Shown: positions 5,849-6,435 of the stretch, piece after piece
How the letters are laid out: each line of letters begins with the position of its first letter
Position numbering within the stretch: the stretch's first letter is position 1
Assembly (NCBI GenBank): GCA_025362255.1
Contig: JANYGY010000206.1
Coordinates: forward strand, 1-6,435
DNA: 6,435 nucleotides
DNA from: Planctomycetales bacterium
Lineage (GTDB): Bacteria; Planctomycetota; UBA11346
Direction of reading: 5' to 3'
The notes under the pieces: generated by a model
Told to the model about the DNA's origin: nothing
Seen by the model: only the letters and a program-made list of their open reading frames with translations
Database searches by the model: none
Made by a program: the position numbers and the translations under genes

Positions 5849-6435
5849 ATGCAGATCGGTATCATCGGTGGCGGGCCGGCTGGTTCGGTTGCCGCGGCAG
5901 TCCTCGCCAGAAGTGGGCACCAGGTCACCATTTTTGAACAAGAGGTCTTTCCCCGGTTTCATATCGGAGAGAGCCTGCTGCCCTGCAACATGCCGATCCT
6001 CGAAGATATCGGCATCAGCCGTGAGGTGTTCCGGGCGCACAGTTTTATGCCCAAGCATGCCGCTTTCTTTGAACAGGTCGGCACCGGGAAGATCGCCCGG
6101 TTCCCTTTTGCCGATGGGCTCCCCGGCGATCCGACCTCGATTTATCAGGTCGAACGCGCGCATTTTGATACCCTGCTGCTGAACAATGCGGTCGCGCACG
6201 GTGCCGTGCTGAAGTGTCCAGCAGCTGTGCGCCAGGTCGAGTTCGAGGGGCAACGACCACTGATCCATTATCGTTTTCAGGGTGGCGAGGCGCAGTGCGA
6301 GGTCGACTTTGTGATTGATGCCAGTGGTCGCGACACGCTGCTGGCGCGTCAGCTCGGGACGCTTGATCGGGCCAACGATCTGATGCGCGCGGCGGTGTTC
6401 GGCCATGTCGACGCCTTGCCGCTCATCCCTGGGGC
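5849..6435 (+). CDS. FAD-dependent oxidoreductase, halogenase/geranylgeranyl-reductase-like (3' end outside window)
   Basis: The first 195 residues of a flavoprotein of the tryptophan halogenase / geranylgeranyl reductase type; the frame is open to the window edge. Seen: the FAD-binding Rossmann motif GGGPAGS at 7-13 with the ribose-binding acid Glu30, then FPRFHIGESLLP (34-45), whose GES is typical of this superfamily. MPKHAAFF follows (67-74), then YQVERAHFD (99-107), and DASG at 157-160, the second FAD motif. Lys69 falls about where phenol- and pyrrole-type halogenases keep their catalytic lysine, but no alignment was made. The halogenase WxWxIP motif would lie beyond the visible part, so halogenase, dehydrogenase and double-bond reductase cannot be separated. 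Related flavoproteins occur in aryl polyene and xanthomonadin clusters. It is divergent from the operon and is probably part of the same pathway. Confidence 0.88.
   Translation, partial: MQIGIIGGGPAGSVAAAVLARSGHQVTIFEQEVFPRFHIGESLLPCNMPILEDIGISREVFRAHSFMPKHAAFFEQVGTGKIARFPFADGLPGDPTSIYQVERAHFDTLLLNNAVAHGAVLKCPAAVRQVEFEGQRPLIHYRFQGGEAQCEVDFVIDASGRDTLLARQLGTLDRANDLMRAAVFGHVDALPLIPG

Noticed and set aside
5825..6406. Minus-strand open frame of 193 codons opposite the flavoenzyme
   Set aside because: The plus strand has a ribosome site, GGGPAGS, GESLLP and DASG in order; the minus-strand frame shows no family signal.

Overview
This 6.4-kb, GC-rich window carries part of a biosynthetic and export cluster of the kind that makes aryl polyenes or related acyl-ACP-derived, membrane-associated pigments or lipids in Gram-negative bacteria. 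The evidence is the gene set: a dedicated acyl carrier protein, an LpxL/HtrB-type acyltransferase ending in the QWxNFxDFW signature, an AMP-forming acyl/aryl ligase, a 12-helix MMPL/RND exporter and a halogenase-like flavoprotein. The LpxL-type enzyme and the exporter point to a cell with an outer membrane. The phylum cannot be fixed from the sequence; high GC and mostly weak Shine-Dalgarno sequences fit several Gram-negative lineages.

Layout. Most of the window (5678 down to 151) is one minus-strand gene string, in transcription order: a 131-residue four-helix membrane protein of unknown function, the MMPL exporter, the AMP ligase, the acyltransferase and the acyl carrier protein. The first two genes overlap by 8 bp and ligase/acyltransferase overlap by 4 bp (ATGA). 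Gaps elsewhere are about 60-70 bp. A further gene may start at about position 68 and run out of the left edge, but only its first codons are visible. On the plus strand, a FAD-dependent oxidoreductase of the halogenase/reductase type starts at 5849 and is cut by the right edge. The 170-bp divergent spacer between 5678 and 5849 should hold the promoters in both directions.

How the genes may work together (inference from the families). The ligase would activate a carboxylic acid starter or fatty acid and load it on the carrier protein. Ketosynthases, dehydratase and ketoreductase, none of which lies in this window, would extend it. The flavoenzyme would oxidise, reduce or halogenate the product, the LpxL-type enzyme would move it to a membrane lipid acceptor, and the MMPL protein with its small membrane partner would translocate it. 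Nothing mobile, no CRISPR array and no RNA gene was seen.
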